NCBI RefSeq assembly: GCF_017591425.1
Contig: NW_024464918.1
Coordinates: 9,422,001-9,486,000 of the forward strand
DNA: 64,000 bases
Direction of reading: 5' to 3'
DNA from: Ochotona curzoniae
Lineage: Eukaryota > Chordata > Mammalia > Lagomorpha > Ochotonidae
The number at the start of each line of letters is the position of its first letter. Within the stretch, counting starts at the first letter, position 1. Under the pieces are notes generated by a model, which saw nothing but the letters and a program-made list of their open reading frames with translations, searched no databases and was not told the DNA's origin. A program made the translations under genes and the position numbers. This document shows positions 49,701 to 61,685 of the stretch, piece by piece.

Positions 49701-51034
49701 CACAAAAATAATGCAAACAACATGTAATTTTGACATATCATATTGCTTTCAATATACTACCTGTTTTTTGGTCTTTCACTGAAGTAGAAAATTGTACAAG
49801 TAGTTCAAAATGGCTTTTAAAATTCCCTTATTGCTCCAAATTTATAACATTGAGCCCAGTAACTTACAAAATCACTTGAAATTAAATTTTTAAGGTATTT
49901 AATTTGCTTTACTACATAAAGCTTTATTTTTCTGTACCTTACACATTGATAGAAAATTTCTGAGCTCATTTAATATATTCATTGTGTTACCAAATATTTT
50001 AATAGTAAGGACAAAGAAGCAAGGAAGAATCTTTAAAAAGAAAAATCACAATAATTGGATTTAGTACAACTAGAGAAATAAGCCTTGTTAAGGTTCATAC
50101 TTAGCGCAAACCGATCTTCTATAAGTTCTGAATTCATTTCAGTATTTTGATAAATTAACACAGCTTTGAGGAAAAAGAAGTTTTGGACCAAAAAATGTCA
50201 AACAAAAATAAGATCATAACTTTTTAAAGCTTGAGTTGCTTCTTAACATCTTTGTTAGAAGCGCAGTTAGGTAACCTAAATTTTATCTGAGTTCTAAAAT
50301 ATTTTCATGTTTATAAGGGTATTTATGACTATTTCTGTATGTAATATTATATAGAGCCATTTGGTGCACACAAAATATGAATTAAAACAATTCACACATA
50401 TATGTGTGTGCATATATGTGTGTGTGTGTATATATATATATATAATACATTAATGAGTATCTTTTGGAACATCACACCTGTTCAATTAAGAAAGGCAGCA
50501 GTAAAAGAGATTCAAAACAATCCATTTCGCCAGATTCAAGCAACGTCTGGGCTATGTCATAAAACCATTAGTTTTCACTCGAGTATAATTATGGGTCCTC
50601 CATATAAGAACAGTCTGACAACTGAGTAAAACTTCTCACCTTGAGCCTTTTTGTATATTCCATCTGACCCTCAACTTACTAGTACTATTAAACATTCGAT
50701 CTTCATTTACTGAATTTCAAGTCTTAAGTCAGTTTTCAAGAGAAAGATAATTCACAAGGTATCTTCAAGCATCACTATCTTCCACAACATTGCATTGTTG
50801 CTGTCAACAGTCTTTCACGTGGAAGTGTGAGCTCTTTTTAGGATCATTTCAAATTCAGGCCTTCTCAGTGTCTGCTTACAAGTTGAACTATTTTCTCCTA
50901 CCTAATTTATGTGGAAACCTTGTTTCAATAATCATTTCAATCTTTGCATGATAATCTCTTGATGAAAACTCTTGATTTCAGTAAATTAAAAATCTATAGA
51001 AAAAATTGGAACTCATGTCTTTGAATTTTTTCTA
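49701..51034. other. Unique stretch with a TG/TA tract
   Basis: A TG/TA-alternating tract occupies about 50396-50445. Nothing else is recognised. Confidence 0.5.
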
Positions 51035-51184
51035 ATGATAGGACAATATGGCACTTCAACCTATGGTGTTCGGGTCCTAAAGCCAAGCCAGCAGTCAATA
51101 AATATCATGAACTACAAGCAACCTGAATTTGATTACTCAGTGGTTATGGAGCAGAGACGCAAAGCCTCTAAGAAAGAATCCTAA
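51035..51184 (+). CDS. Exon-like open frame, unrecognised protein tail
   Basis: A frame of 49 codons runs from an ATG at 51035 to TAA at 51182-51184. It also reads as a possible terminal or late exon: a pyrimidine-rich stretch ending in AG at 51040-51041 could be a 3' splice site, entering the frame within a codon. After the stop, 'acaggtatga' (51221-51230) matches a 5' splice-site consensus, so an exon of about 183 bases (51042-51224) carrying a stop is possible. The encoded tail is hydrophilic and basic at its end, with QYGTSTYGVRVLKPS early and EQRRKASKKES last. Both other frames have stops, and two CpGs lie within it. The sequence matches no repeat I know. I do not recognise the protein, and no neighbouring exon was found, so a chance frame remains likely. 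Confidence 0.22.
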   Translation: MIGQYGTSTYGVRVLKPSQQSINIMNYKQPEFDYSVVMEQRRKASKKES

Positions 51185-51224
51185 GCTTGTGACATTTACA
51201 AAGCTGTTTCTAAAGACAAAACAG

Positions 51225-54200
51225 GTATGAAAGGTCATGACAGACTAAGGCTTTGGGGGGCGGGAGGGGGGAGCTATTCATCCCCAGGAAGATTAAAGGA
51301 TTCAAAGTTGGAGAGGACAAAGTTTGTAAATTTTCCATACACAAGAGACAGTGTTTGTGATGCATACATCTGCCAGAATCACAGGCCTGAAAAGAAAGTG
51401 AATATGAATTTTTTATCATTCACATTCATTTTACAGGTCCTATTTTGCTCATGTATCTCACAAATTTCAAGCAGAAAGCTCATGTGAGTGAGAGAGAAAG
51501 GGAGTGTGAAAGACGGAGTGGTAGTGAAGGAAAAAGGAGGAGCAAGGGACGGAAATGGAACAGCGGGAGGAGAGAGGAAGAGAGAGTGCACCACTGTGTT
51601 TGTATCTAAATGTTAGGATAATAGCTGGGTTGTTTATTATAATCTGAACACTCAATCTGATAGCTTCAAACAATGGCTATTGTTAGTTTCCTTAAGTTTA
51701 GCTCAGTTCAGTTTAGTTTCATTTTTACTGACAACTATTCGCCAGTTTCTCCCGGTAATTACTGATTTTCCTTCAGGAAATCATGCAATTGAAGGAAGCT
51801 GTCTGAGATTAAGATCACTGATCCAGATCAACCAAACTGCATAGATGAGATCAGCGTCACTTCTGGGCTTTTCATTGCTGTGTGATTTTTAAAAAAATCC
51901 GACTGCATACTTCATACACTATTTGGGTTGTGTTTCTGCCAGCTTACTAAATCAGATAAGTCATAATTGATCTCATAGTAAAAAGCTAGGGCAGGAGCTA
52001 AATGTAGTTTACAAAAAGATTTTAATTTCTCACTTTTTGTAATTACAATAACATTTGAATATGTGCCATATTCATAAAAATGATAACTTCTTGAAATCAA
52101 ACATAGAATCTGAAAAAAGTACCAATTTTTACATTACAGAAAGTCTTAACACCAATAGTCATATACTTCTAATTAGTTTATCAAGCAGAGTAACTATAAG
52201 AACATTAATTAATTGGCATTTTCTTTTTATTTGAGTATTATCAAGTTTGAACATTCATTTTAAATAAAGCCACCTGCATCCATAGCAGTAATTAGGGACA
52301 GCCATAAAATTATGTTTCATTTCCTTTCTAATTGCTCCTTCTAAAATTTCCCCATGACTGTATTTATATTTATATTATGCACATAAGAGTACATATGTAA
52401 ATACAGATTTGAGGCAACGGGAGCAGATAGCCTGAAAATACACTGGTCTTTGCAATATAAAGCAGAATTATCTTTTGCCTAACTTTTCCTAAAAAAACAG
52501 GTATGTAACAAATACGCATTACTAACTAGCAAAAAAATCACCTAACTACCCTTGCAAACACCACAGTTATCTATCACAAAAATGAGAATGCAATATATTC
52601 CTATACTTTCTCTCTGAATTCTGAACGCCAAGCTCTGTGACACCGGAATATAAATTAATCAGTCTTCCCAAATTGGCCACTTGAATAAATTCCTCAGGTG
52701 AAAGTTAAAAATAAAAATTTTTGAAGTTGAAAAACACCTCTACTGTTAATATTAGTACTTTGATACTCTTTTCGTAAAAGATGCACACTTTATTTTAAAG
52801 TGACAAGAAATTCAATGTAAAAGTAACAGATATTTCAGGAAAAATTAATATTTTGTCAAATGAATCTGAAAGTTATTATAAGAAAAGAGAGTTGGAAATT
52901 ATGTTTAAAGAAGAGTTATAGTCTAAATAAGAAAAGTTTACTTTACCATTGGTGCATATGCAAAACCTGTAGTAAAGATGATTAAAAAGGAGAAAAAGGA
53001 AACAGTATTTGCATTCATTCTGGTAATAGAATATGAAATTAAAGCATGAAGGGATTAATGTTTGAAAGCTTGACTTGCAGTGATAAAGCGGGAGGTATTA
53101 GAACAGACAACGTAACCGTTACAGGATAGACAAGCAAAGAAAAAGTAGTAAATGCCTTGAAGATGAGCAAGTCAACCTAGAATGGAATTACAAAATGATT
53201 AATCAATACAAATGAGAAAGTGTACAAGGAAAGAGAGCTTGGTGAGACTTCTTATAGGACTCAACACTAGGGCCGCTTAAAGATAATGAAAGGAGCTGGG
53301 CAAAGCCAAAGAAATGCTTTCATCCCATGGCAAAGTCATTTGTGAACAGTTTAAATTACCCTAATCACCTCCCCTCCAGCCGTCAGTAGGCTCTGACTCT
53401 AGTTATTTAAAAAAAGGAGTTTGGGGAAATGAGTTCTGTGAATCTAAGCTGCAAAATAATTATACACACACCGTTTTAGCATTTTAACAATGCAATCCCA
53501 AACATTTGTTCTCATTAGAATGCAAATCGACTCATTTAATAATCCCACAAGAGAATTCCACCACACTCAGCTTAAAAAGCGCAATGGTATTCAAAATATT
53601 ATTAATAAATGCCAAGTATAGAAAAGCCAGCTTGCTTTGCCAACAGCTCTGGCTAGATAAAACGAATATACTTACATTTCCAACCTTTTTTTTTTAAACT
53701 GACCAAATTTACTTTAATTGAAATTCAATCATTGAACTGGTCTGGGACAGATTGTTAAAAGAGAAAAAAAAATTCAAGGTGATAATAATCCCCTCCTGTC
53801 TGGCACATAAACTTTTACACTCATCACAGAGACATAACTTGTCATGCAAACCAAAGACATCCATTTACCCTGAGTAGTGTCTAATTTCACTACAGTAAAC
53901 CGTTGCTAATTGTCTTAACTCACTGTAGGACAGAAGATACTTTAGGATTTAGTTTGTCCTAAATTGAGAATTTGGAACAAATCAACAGAAGTCTGGAATC
54001 TGAGCTTTCTTTGACAAGATTTTCTTTTTTTAAGTAAAGAATTATTTTCAAAACATACATTTTTACTCTAACAGACATAGTGATTTTTACATAGCTACTA
54101 GTGAAAACTCTGATTTATATTTAGCCTTCAAAGAATGATGAAACAATTCTCAAAAGAACATTACTTTATAAAATGGTGTGGATTACAGTTAATATGTTTT

Positions 54201-54292
54201 TGCAAATGGTACTGATATAATAATGCAAAATTCAACCAATGACTCGATTTTTTTCATTTAGATACCATTTCTTATTTTAAAATAAGATAGTA
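51225..54292. other. Unique stretch with a purine-rich tract
   Basis: 51482-51592 is almost all A and G on the plus strand ('gagtgagagagaaagggagt', 'ggaggagagaggaagagaga'). A G-rich run 'ggggggcgggaggggggag' lies at about 51254-51273. The minus frames 51379-51594 and 51467-51673 come from the purine tract. No gene or known repeat is seen. Confidence 0.5.
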
Positions 54293-54306
54293 TTATTTTA
54301 TTTTAA

Positions 54307-54630
54307 AGGTTTTTTTTTTTTTTTTGGAAAGGCAAATATACAGAGAGGAGGAGAGACAGAGAGGAAGATGTTCCATCCGATGAGTCACTCCCCAAGAGGC
54401 CTCACCTGCTGGAGCTGTGCCAATCCAAAGCCAGCAGCCAAGAGCTTCCTCTAGGTGTCCCATGCAGGTGCAGGGTCCCAAGGATTTGGGCCATCCTTGA
54501 CTGCTTTCCCAGGCCACAAGCAGGGAGATAGATGGGAAGCTATACTGCTGGATTTAGAACCGGCGCCCATATTGGATTCCAGCGTGTTCAAGGCAAGGAC
54601 ATTAACTGTTAGTCTATCACACCAGGCTCC
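54307..54630 (-). mobile_element. CSINE with perfect target-site duplication
   Basis: Starting at a T run (54310-54325), the inverted copy shows 'ggaagatgttccatccgatg', 'gccaatccaaagccagcagc', 'caggccacaagcagggagat' and 'ggcgcccatattggattcca', and ends 'tctatcacaccaggctcc'. The flanks 'ttattttattttaa' at 54293-54306 and 54631-54644 are identical. Confidence 0.95.
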
Positions 54631-54644
54631 TTATTTTATTTTAA

Positions 54645-55546
54645 TTATTACCTCCCCCTCCCTCAAATTCTCTTGCCCCTCCTCACTCACATGGTAATTT
54701 AATTATTGGATTACCTGTTTTTATCTGAAATCCGTATTTTTATATAAATTAAAAGAACTATCAATATAACTCATCACTATTTTCAAAAAATTATACATGC
54801 ATGAAGGAATTCATAATTTATGCACCAAAAATGCAATTAAAATTGTTGTCTTCTTCGTCACAGAAGGGGATATTTTTACTGGCCCTAACCTGAAATGAAA
54901 GAGTAGATTTTCTGGCATAAACACATATCCTTTAATAATACCTGCCATGTACGTTCTTACTGTTGGAGCAGAGATAGGAGGGTAGAAGGGATTACTTTAT
55001 TGAGCCATCAATATCAGAAAGAAAACACATACCGCCCCCCCAACACACAAGGGAATTTAAAAGTTTGTGGATATTGATTTAGGGTAATTTTATTTCAATC
55101 AGTGCAAAAAACTGAAATCTTTGCAGTTTTTTAAAAAATAATTTAGAGTTCTCATAATTTTTAAAAAGATTTCTCATGATTCAGTTGTAAACAATTAGCC
55201 TAGCTCCAATGCATTTTGGTTAATGAATATACATTCATACTTTATCACATATATTCAAAATATGGAACCAGTAGTATTTAGATGATTTATATTCTATCAA
55301 TAGTTATAAACAGTTATGAAAAATTTATTAAACTCTCAGAGAACTCAAGAGGTGAGTGACACAAATCTGTTTCTCCATGTTTTATGTCCTGTTATAATTC
55401 CTAAGGTGACTGAATTTGGCGCTGTATCCTTTAGACAGTAGTCAGGAAAAGTGTCATAATTAAAGCAAAAATCTAATCCAATGTTACTATCACTTCTATT
55501 AGAAAACAGAGAGAAAAGCTAAAATCACTTTCTTCATTTACTCAAC
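54645..55546. other. Unique stretch
   Basis: I recognise no gene or repeat. Confidence 0.5.
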
Positions 55547-55828
55547 AGGCTAATCCTCCACCTTAAAGCATCCCATATGTGCACTGTTCAGGTCCCAGTT
55601 GCTTCTCTTCCTGTGTGGTTCCCTGCTTGTGCCATGGTAAAGCAGTGGAGGATGGCTGAAAGCCTTGGGACCCTGCACCCACATGGGAGACCTGGAAGAA
55701 GCTTCTGACTCCTGGCTTTTTGTTGGCTCATCTCTGGCCATTGTAGCCATTTGGGAAGTGAAGGGAAGCTCTTTCTATTTCTCCTTCTTTTTGTAAATCT
55801 GCCTTTCTAATAAAAACAAATAAATATT
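55547..55828 (+). mobile_element. CSINE, head shortened
   Basis: 'agcatcccatatgtgcactg', 'agccttgggaccctgcaccc', 'acatgggagacctggaagaa' and 'tgtaaatctgcctttctaat' are clear. The first 50 bases of the head are degenerate. The 66-codon minus frame at 55550-55750 is its shadow. Confidence 0.9.
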
Positions 55829-55837
55829 ATAAAAGAA

Positions 55838-55897
55838 GGAGAGTAAGGAGGGAAGGAAGGAAGCAAGGAAAGAAGGAAGAAAAAAGAAAAAAGAAAG
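55838..55897. repeat. GGAA/GAAA-rich simple repeat
   Basis: This imperfect purine tract ('gggaaggaaggaagcaagga' and following) grew from, or next to, the CSINE tail. Confidence 0.9.
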
Positions 55898-55899
55898 AT

Positions 55900-56149
55900 A
55901 AGCATTCTTTTCAACCAATGCTGTAGAGAAAATAAATGGATTTATGTAGGTAGAAGTTCAAAATAAAGCCCCTACTTTATATCCCAAACAAAAATCACTC
56001 ACAATGAAACTTAGAGCTGAAAATTAGCTAGAAGAAACACTGCAAGACATTGGCACAGAAATCTGAAAATACAAATTATCCAATGCATCATATAACCCAG
56101 CCATCCCACTCTTGAGAATTAACCCAAAGGAATGAAAACTGAAAATCAG
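55900..56149 (+). mobile_element. Old L1 ORF2, first part of a split copy
   Basis: The late ORF2 region of an old L1, with stops: 'ttagctagaagaaacactgc' (ELEEN-like) and 'cagccatcccactcttgaga' (PAIPLL-like) up to 'gaaaatcag'. The next bases expected in an L1, 'cagcatatgaaagagtcacc', are found only at 57223. The copy is therefore interrupted by a later insertion. Confidence 0.72.
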
Positions 56150-57222
56150 TGGGGGGTGGGGAGTGTGGCTTAAGTGACACAAATGAAGAAATGGGTCCCA
56201 AACACAATCAGGAAAATTTAACTGTAGACTGGTGGGTGATACAGCTTAGAAACCTGCCCTAAGGAGAAGAATCTGCTAACCAGAAGTACAATGACCATGA
56301 GCAACAGACCTAGGCATCATGAATATTACTGAAGACTACCCTGCAAAGGAACAAAAGGCTTCGCCAACCTCAGATTTAGATTATGAATAGATCAAGAAAA
56401 TGGGGGATAAAGAATTTATAAAACATGTTATAAAGCTTCTTATCACCAATGAGAACTACATGCAGTATACTAAATCAAACAATGAACAACCCATTGATAA
56501 ATGACAGGACAAAATTACTCATATTAACCCTGAATATAAATGGATTAAACTCATCAATCAAATTTCACAGATTAGTGGACTGACCAAAAAACCAAATCCA
56601 TAAGTTGCCTACAGGAGACACATCTCACCAACAAAGAGTGGCAGAAACTATATCTCATGGAATTGGATGTTTTTGCATTTATTTTCATTTCTTTAAAAGA
56701 GTTTTTTCTCATATTAACTTCTTCACTGACTCATAGGTCATACAGTGACATCATCTGCTTCAGTAACGTTTTGATTTTTGTTTTCATTTCTTCAGTGACA
56801 CATTAATCATTCAGTGGCATGCTACTTAACTTCATGGTGTTGTAAATTTCTATTTTTCTTACTGTTGTTGATTTTGTATTGTGGCTTTTCATTTAAGGGG
56901 ATGTACAGTAACTGTGTAATGGAGATTATAATGTCCAGATCTCATGATATAATGCAGTATGCATCTTTACTTCCAGACCAATGATGGACTCCCAGGGAAA
57001 CTGTTAAACACATCTTGACAACAGGATGCTGGATTCTGCCATTGTCCATGGCCGCAATTTGTCAGGATACACTTTAACAGCAGAATGATGGGTATATGAC
57101 TATTTATGAAGAACTATACTGTTTTAATATTATACAGGAAATCAGTGGGGGTTAGGGGATTTGGGGAGGTGGGAAGGGCCTATGGAATTGTATTATAAAA
57201 TAAATTAAGAATTAAAAAAAAA
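56150..57222 (+). mobile_element. L1 inserted into an older L1; 5' ORF2 start joined to 3' UTR
   Basis: After a short G-rich start, 56160-56450 is unassigned L1-like sequence. Then 56495-56680 reads as the beginning of ORF2 with stops (MTGQNYSY, NPEYKWIKLINQ, ISGLTKKPNP, YRRHISPTK: the endonuclease N-terminal region). It jumps straight into the 3' UTR at about 56685 ('tcataggtcatacagtgaca', 'gactcccagggaaactgtta', 'gtcaggatacactttaacag') and ends with 'gcctatggaattgtattata' and an A run at 57213-57222. Nearly all of ORF2 is missing. Confidence 0.75.
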
Positions 57223-57404
57223 CAGCATATGAAAGAGTCACCTGTAACTTCTATGTTAATAGCAGCTTGGTTCAGAAGAGGTAAGATATAGAATCAACCC
57301 AGATGTACATTATCTGATGCCTAGTGAAAAAAATTTTGGTCACATACATATTTGCTAGAGTATTGCTTAGCAAAAAAATAATACAAAAAAAAGAATGGCT
57401 CTTT
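57223..57404 (+). mobile_element. Old L1 ORF2, second part of the split copy
   Basis: It continues the interrupted L1 from 56149: 'cagcatatgaaagagtcacc', 'tgttaatagcagcttggttc' and 'atagaatcaacccagatgta' match the ORF2 region that follows PAIPLLGIYPKE. It is cut again by a CSINE. Confidence 0.75.
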
Positions 57405-57705
57405 GGACCCAGCAGAGTAGCCTAGTGGCTAAAGTCCTTGTCTTGAACGTGTAGGGATCCCATATGGGTGGTGGCTCTAATCCCAGCAGCCCCGTTAACC
57501 ATCCAGCTCCCTGCTTATGGCTTGGAAAAGCAGTTGAGGACAGCTCATAATCTTGGTACCCTGCACCAGCTTGGGAGACCTGGAAGAGGCTCCAGGTTGC
57601 TGGTATTGGTTTGGCGCAGCTCCAGCCATTGCAGCTGCTTGGGCAGTGAATCAGTGGATGGAAGATCTTCCCCTCTGTCTCTCCTCAAAAAAAAAAATTA
57701 AAAAC
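57405..57705 (+). mobile_element. CSINE inserted into the old L1
   Basis: The head 'ggacccagcagagtagccta' plus 'gtggctaaagtccttgtctt' is well kept, with B-box-like 'ggctctaatcccag'. Then come 'ccagctccctgcttatggct', 'cttgggagacctggaagagg', 'gtggatggaagatcttcccc' and an A tail at 57687-57704. The 77-codon frame here is SINE-derived. Confidence 0.95.
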
Positions 57706-58080
57706 ATGAATATTTCTCAATGACATGGGTGTAATTGGAGACCATAATTGTTAGGGAAATAAGACAGTCCAACACAAAAATTTATTTTGTTTTCCTGATC
57801 TATGGTGATTAATACAGAGTACAGGAAAAATGTAGTGATTATAAGTGACACTGACAGCTTGAGATTTCATTACTATGTATCACCCTTGTCCATACTCTTG
57901 AGGAACAACATTTTTTTTTTTTTTTGCTTTCTACTTTGTGAATTCTTTATTTACTAAAGTGTTACTCTTCTGAGTATAAAGTAAACTGAAATTGTGTCAG
58001 TGCAATGGAGAAAGAAGGCAGGGTGTGCATGAGGCAGGACAGAAGGAGAGCGAGGAGTTTCACTATGTTCTTCATACTGA
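57706..58080 (+). mobile_element. Old L1 ORF2 terminus and 3' UTR, third part of the split copy
   Basis: 'ttctcaatgacatgggtgta', 'aattgttagggaaataagac' and 'ctgatctatggtgattaata' are the decayed ORF2 terminus. Then come a T-rich block at 57910-57925 and 'gtgaattctttatttactaa', as in old L1 3' UTRs. The 3' boundary is uncertain. Confidence 0.62.
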
Positions 58081-59849
58081 ATATATGAAATACACGGAAT
58101 TTGTTCTCTCTATATATAAACAATTTAAAAAGAAAAGCCACTGAGAAGGAAAGCACTGATGAAATGCTACGAAGCCACAGCAAATCCAGGCTATTTTCAA
58201 GATGAAAGAGAAAACTTGGGGGGGCGGGGACAAACAATCCTGTTCCCTCCCTCCAAATTTTGTAAGCAATTTAACCTTGAACTTTGAGATGCTCTCAGTG
58301 GTTTTAAGATCACATGGTCTGTGGCAATGTTTGACTGTCTTTCTGACTGCTTAAGGTGCCCAGATATTACTGCATTTATCAGTATTCCTTGCACAACTTC
58401 CACGCCTTTCTTAAACTATGCACACACCTGAGCAAAAGAACAGGAATTTCCAGAGAGAAAAATGAAGAAACAACCTTTTATTAAATATGAGAATACTAAG
58501 AACGCTTTTACAATGAGAAATGTGAGAAGGCAAGCACAGGCAATTGAGATTTGCAGTAGAAGGAGAGAGTATGTATGTTTCTGCTTGGGATAATGACTAA
58601 AATATTTCCCAAGGCAACTGATTTCTAGCAGGTTCAAGCTGATTTCCAAATTTTATTTTAAGCAGTAGATAGGAATGGTGAACTAAAACTAATAATAACT
58701 AAGAGCACTCTATGAGTAAAGGAGGAAAAGAGAACGTATCGTTTCAGCTGAAGATTACTGTAATATAACTGATTACAAGTCCGAAAGAGCATTCTCCTTA
58801 CCTCAGAGAAATTATATGGTTTCATGGTAACTTGGAATTCTCAGCCACCACCCTCTTTGGAAAGTGTGGAAAATCATGAGTACTTTTCCGCTAATACCAA
58901 TCCAGTCACTAGAGCAACTCAGAACACCCCAGATTTTTCTCTCCTAAGGAACTAAGATGAAAGCAAAAGGAAATACCCAACCCACCGGTGTTATCCGGGT
59001 TGTTAACAAATATGAGTGTGACAGCAGAACCAGCCATAAATACAGCAGATGGGCAGGCATTGATTTGTTCAGAGGAGTGTAGTTTTTCAAAAATAATATT
59101 GCTTCTTGAAGGATTTCTGTGTTACAGCCATTACTAAAACACCTGGAATTTATGTCAACTTTCAGGAGGGAAAATAATTCCTACGTGGGGACTTGGCAAA
59201 GGCCTGGCATGACGGATGGTCACAGAATAGAAAGCAGGCAAACAGCCCACTGTGAGCGTGTTTTTGTCTGTGATTTCACACGATGACACTCTAGGTTGTA
59301 AGAAATGAAAATAGTTTTTGGTAATTGTGGGCATACCTTGAATTTTAGTGCTACATACGAGGAGATAGGAGTAATAGGTTGGCTTTCAAAAAACTAACCA
59401 CATGCAGTACCTCCTTGAAGTATTCTAAAACCTAAATCCAACAAAGTTTTGAAAACTAGCACCCATTACCAAGAAATATGATGGAAGGGGAAAGTAGAAA
59501 ATAACATAGGGAACCAAAGATATACTGTTTTCTCTGAAGACCTGGTCAATGACACCATACCAATACTTTATAAGGAAATATTCTTATTTTGTAGATAAAT
59601 ATGCTGGATATATAAGATTATATGTCATGATATCTAGAATTTATTTTGAAACATGTCTGTGAAACTGAGAGACATGAAGTTACTTAATCATGTTGCTGGA
59701 TATATAAGAATTCATCTTTTTTAAGTTCTTATTTTAAAAAAATGCTAATCCATGGTGACAGAAACATATAATGAAGCTCCTCAAGCTCTGAACGTATTAT
59801 CTGAGTGTTGGCCACAGTAGATCAGACATAAGTTGGCCTGCTAGCATTT
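58081..59849. other. Unique stretch with an unexplained direct repeat
   Basis: I recognise no repeat family or gene. It holds the 16-base direct repeat at 59602-59617 and 59694-59709 (separate entry). Confidence 0.5.
59602..59709. repeat. 16-base perfect direct repeat flanking 76 bases
   Basis: 'tgctggatatataaga' occurs at 59602-59617 and again at 59694-59709. The 76 bases between (59618-59693) match nothing I know. The arrangement resembles a target-site duplication around a small insertion, or a local duplication with later change. Confidence 0.85.
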
Positions 59850-60178
59850 TTTAGGAGTGTTGGGTCCTAGCCTTGACTCTGATTCCGGGTTGCTGCTAAT
59901 ACACTCCATGGGAGTCAGCAGCTGCTGACTCAAAGTAATTGGGTCCCTCCCAGTCACATGGGAGCCCTGTCCTGGAGCTCAAAATTGCTAGCTCTAGGCT
60001 GATCCAGTTCCAGGTGTTCTAGGAATTTGGGGAGCGAAATGGCCTAGAGGAGCTCTCTCTTTCTCTTCCTGTTATTTCTCCTTTCTTCCTTTCCCACTCC
60101 TAATCTGCATCTGATGGTGTATTTGTGTGTATGTGTGTCTGTCTGCTTGCCTTTAAAACAAATAAGAGAGAGAAAAAA
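59850..60178 (+). mobile_element. CSINE, older subtype
   Basis: Blocks 'tccgggttgctgctaataca', 'aattgggtccctcccagtca', 'catgggagccctgtcctgga', 'gctgatccagttccaggtgt' and 'gaatttggggagcgaaatgg' keep the C-repeat order with the longer central segment. It ends in a TG/CT-rich block and 'cctttaaaacaaataaga'. Confidence 0.78.
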
Positions 60179-61685
60179 ATAATGACCTGGAAAGAAAAGG
60201 ACAGTAGCCATAGAGGAAAACCAGGATGTGTCAAAGTTTGTTTCCAGGGGGCAATAATTTATCACCACCAGATTTTTAATATTTTTGGTCCTAGTAAGTG
60301 TCTATGCTTAGCTGACCACAGGAAAGACACCAAAATAATGGACCACAGCCCGTTTCTAGAAGGTCTCATTTGATTTACTCAGGGCCTTTTGAAAAGAATC
60401 GAATGTGTTGCCAATATTAAAACAAAGAAACAAACAACAACAACAAAACGAAAGAAAGAAAAGGAAAATTTCACGTAAACCGACTGGAGAATCAGAATGA
60501 TAATACTTTGTTTTCTCATGTGGTCATTCAGGGGGACTGAGGTGTGAGAGTGGCATGCACCATCCAGTCACAGAATCACTTCAGTGGCAACCATTATCAA
60601 TCAGGCCATTAGGAAGGCCTGTTGGCATTTAAGCTCACCACTCCTAGCGTGATGCAGTGGAAACTATTTCTGCAAGATCTTTCACAACTCACAGATTCAA
60701 ACAACTTCCTAAGCTTCTTCATTTGCTGTCTTCCAATACTCAACTGAACCAAATTCCATTTTTCAGATTCCATGCTTACTAACAAATACAAGAATCGGCA
60801 CAGAAGATTGTCACCATAAAATGAACAATCAGTTTTTGGATAGATCTGATTTTTTTTTTAAACACTAAAGAATCTGAAACAATCATGTGATTTTGTTATT
60901 CTTTTCCTACTGGTGCATAAAAATTATGCATTTGGAGTACACTGGATTATTGCACATATATGTCACATAATACTCAAATAAGTATAAGCCCATTTATCTC
61001 CTGAAAAATTATGTAGTGTAAAGCACTCAAAATTCTATTGTCTGGCTTATTTGTAATATCCAGTCCATTGCTAGCAAACTGGTTAATATTTCTGCCTACA
61101 AATAATCATAATTTGAATATTCCTCAGCTTATATTTTATGTCTGATAACCCATTTATATTGAAAGAAACAAATCTAGTGCTTTATAATACAAAGACGATT
61201 TCACATATTCCAGCATGATCTATCGCTATCTACAAAAAAGCACAGACCAGCTTTAGTGAGTAAGTGTCAAGAAAATTTTATAAAGTTTTTCTACTAAAAG
61301 TTTTGTTATCTGCATAAATCACTGGCTATCAACAGACCTTACTCAAAATTAATCTACACATTGATTTTCTAGGATCATAATTTTATAAAAGTATTTTTAA
61401 TTAAAAAATTAAAGCCTACATCATATTTGCTGAACTATATTTATGTATAATATGTGTTACTAATATATTTATATATAATTTATCCATAATATATAAAACA
61501 TATTTTATATATATATATATATTTAACAAAATACACAGATGTGAATCACTGAGTTTGAATAGCATTGGGAAATATATGCAACCTGGTAGTGTACACCATA
61601 AGGATAAAAACATGCATCACCCCAGTTATCTTGTGCTTTTGTAAACAATGTCTGTGACAGTAACAAAAAAAAAAACAACTTTCCT
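60179..61685. other. Unique stretch with simple repeats
   Basis: An A/C-rich tract lies at 60418-60470 and a TA-rich tract at about 61430-61525. Short frames here are featureless. Confidence 0.5.
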
